The notes beneath the pieces were generated by a model that did no database searches, was not told the DNA's origin, and saw nothing but the letters and a program-made list of their open reading frames with translations. The translations under genes were made by a program, and so were the position numbers. Positions 60,795 to 61,147 of a DNA stretch of 61,147 bases are shown here, piece by piece. This DNA is from Anaerolineaceae bacterium (GTDB taxonomy: Bacteria; Chloroflexota; Anaerolineae; Anaerolineales; Anaerolineaceae): the NCBI GenBank assembly GCA_017417055.1, contig JAFPZX010000095.1, forward strand, positions 1 through 61,147, in the 5' to 3' direction. Position 1 is the first letter of the stretch; every line of letters begins with the position of its first letter.

Positions 60795-61147
60795 ATGAGT
60801 TACACTTACTCGCAATTGAAAAAGAAAAGCAGTAAAAAGGCGGATGCAGATTCAAACGCCCGCGGGAAGCAGGAAACCTCCCTCCCCAACAGCGCAATGG
60901 TGGAAAACCTGGGGCATCAGGTCGATATGCCCACGGTGATGCGCGAGAAGATGGAAGATTCTTTCGGCATGGACCTGACGGCCGTAAAGCTTTATGAGAA
61001 CAAAGCGGTGGGCGAGGCCGGAGCCGAAGCCGTCGCGCAGGGCAGCAACATTGCCTTTGCCCCGGGCAAACTGGACTTTTCCAGCACCCACGGACAGGAG
61101 CTGCTCGGTCATGAGATCTCCCACGTCGCCTCCCAGGCAAAGGGGGA
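60795..61147 (+). CDS. DUF4157 (eCIS-core) protein, paralogue 3, cut by the window edge
   Basis: The first 117 codons are present. After MSYTYSQLKKK and a divergent basic stretch, the sequence joins the shared module (SLPNSAMVENLGHQVDMP, FGMDLTAVKLYENKA, LLGHEISHVASQAKG). The HEXXH motif is intact. Differences from the other copies are scattered (EDSF for EGAF; GQELLG for GQALLG). GGGAGGT six bases before the ATG is a strong ribosome-binding site. The C-terminal region lies outside the window, so whether it differs again cannot be seen. Confidence 0.82.
   Translation, partial: MSYTYSQLKKKSSKKADADSNARGKQETSLPNSAMVENLGHQVDMPTVMREKMEDSFGMDLTAVKLYENKAVGEAGAEAVAQGSNIAFAPGKLDFSSTHGQELLGHEISHVASQAKG

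Noticed and set aside
57129-61147. A complete contractile injection system
   Set aside because: Only DUF4157 proteins are present; no sheath, tube, baseplate, spike or ATPase gene is visible in the window.

Overview
The window looks like a chromosomal segment of an anaerobic, moderately AT-rich bacterium, most likely from the Chloroflexota (class Anaerolineae). This placement is an inference. It rests on topA carrying an N-terminal zinc-ribbon (DUF5679-like) extension, a Ser/Thr kinase fused to DUF6273-type modules, a secreted NBR1-Ig-like protein, and tandem DUF4157 proteins. I recognise no rRNA, tRNA or CRISPR array.

Layout. Bases 1-8655 (plus strand): the start of an unknown minus-strand gene, then housekeeping genes ffh, rpsP, khpA, rimM, dprA, a mannose-1-phosphate guanylyltransferase, topA and a TatD-family nuclease. 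Bases 8841-9616: a small secreted Cys-containing protein and a MITE-like element with 20-bp terminal inverted repeats. Bases 9875-19290: a selenium-dependent molybdenum hydroxylase (SDMH) type purine-catabolism cluster (fused XdhD-like enzyme, SsnA, YgfK, MocA), then a class IV aminotransferase and a glutamate racemase. A strong intrinsic terminator sits just ahead of the xdhD ribosome-binding site, which points to leader-controlled expression. Bases 19357-21325: a DUF2200-DUF1801 fusion, a DUF554 membrane protein and a Nudix hydrolase. Bases 21473-27722: a compact run of fni, polyprenyl synthase, folE, a large HAD-like protein, a secreted NBR1-like protein, a NahK-like kinase and a PAP2 phosphatase.

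Bases 27783-31156 (minus): a DarT-like ADP-ribosyltransferase with no DarG partner, and a HerA/DUF87-type ATPase. Bases 31480-37500 (plus): a 1529-residue transmembrane kinase with six exact-length 99-bp coding repeats and three DUF6273-like modules, then a UMF1/Atg22-type MFS transporter. Bases 37682-56435 (minus): metG; a tight four-gene operon of exported proteins (solute-binding lipoprotein, small membrane protein, C39-like protein whose catalytic Cys position reads Asp, HEXXH metallopeptidase); lon, folC and a DUF1232 protein; a TIGR00300-type ornithine cyclodeaminase, NADP-type isocitrate dehydrogenase and YbhJ-type aconitase; then malQ and glgA for glycogen metabolism.

Bases 57129-61147 (plus): three tandem DUF4157 (eCIS-core) paralogues. 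They share a GC-rich N-terminal module with an HEISH zinc-protease motif. The two complete copies then change to unrelated, AT-rich, acidic C-terminal regions; the third copy leaves the window inside the shared module. Most copies of a GGGGACTGTCCC-type palindrome in the window lie between these genes. This is the most accessory-looking and potentially novel part. Two further intergenic repeat families (MITE-like elements, and CAGT-rich fold-back tracts) are scattered through the rest.
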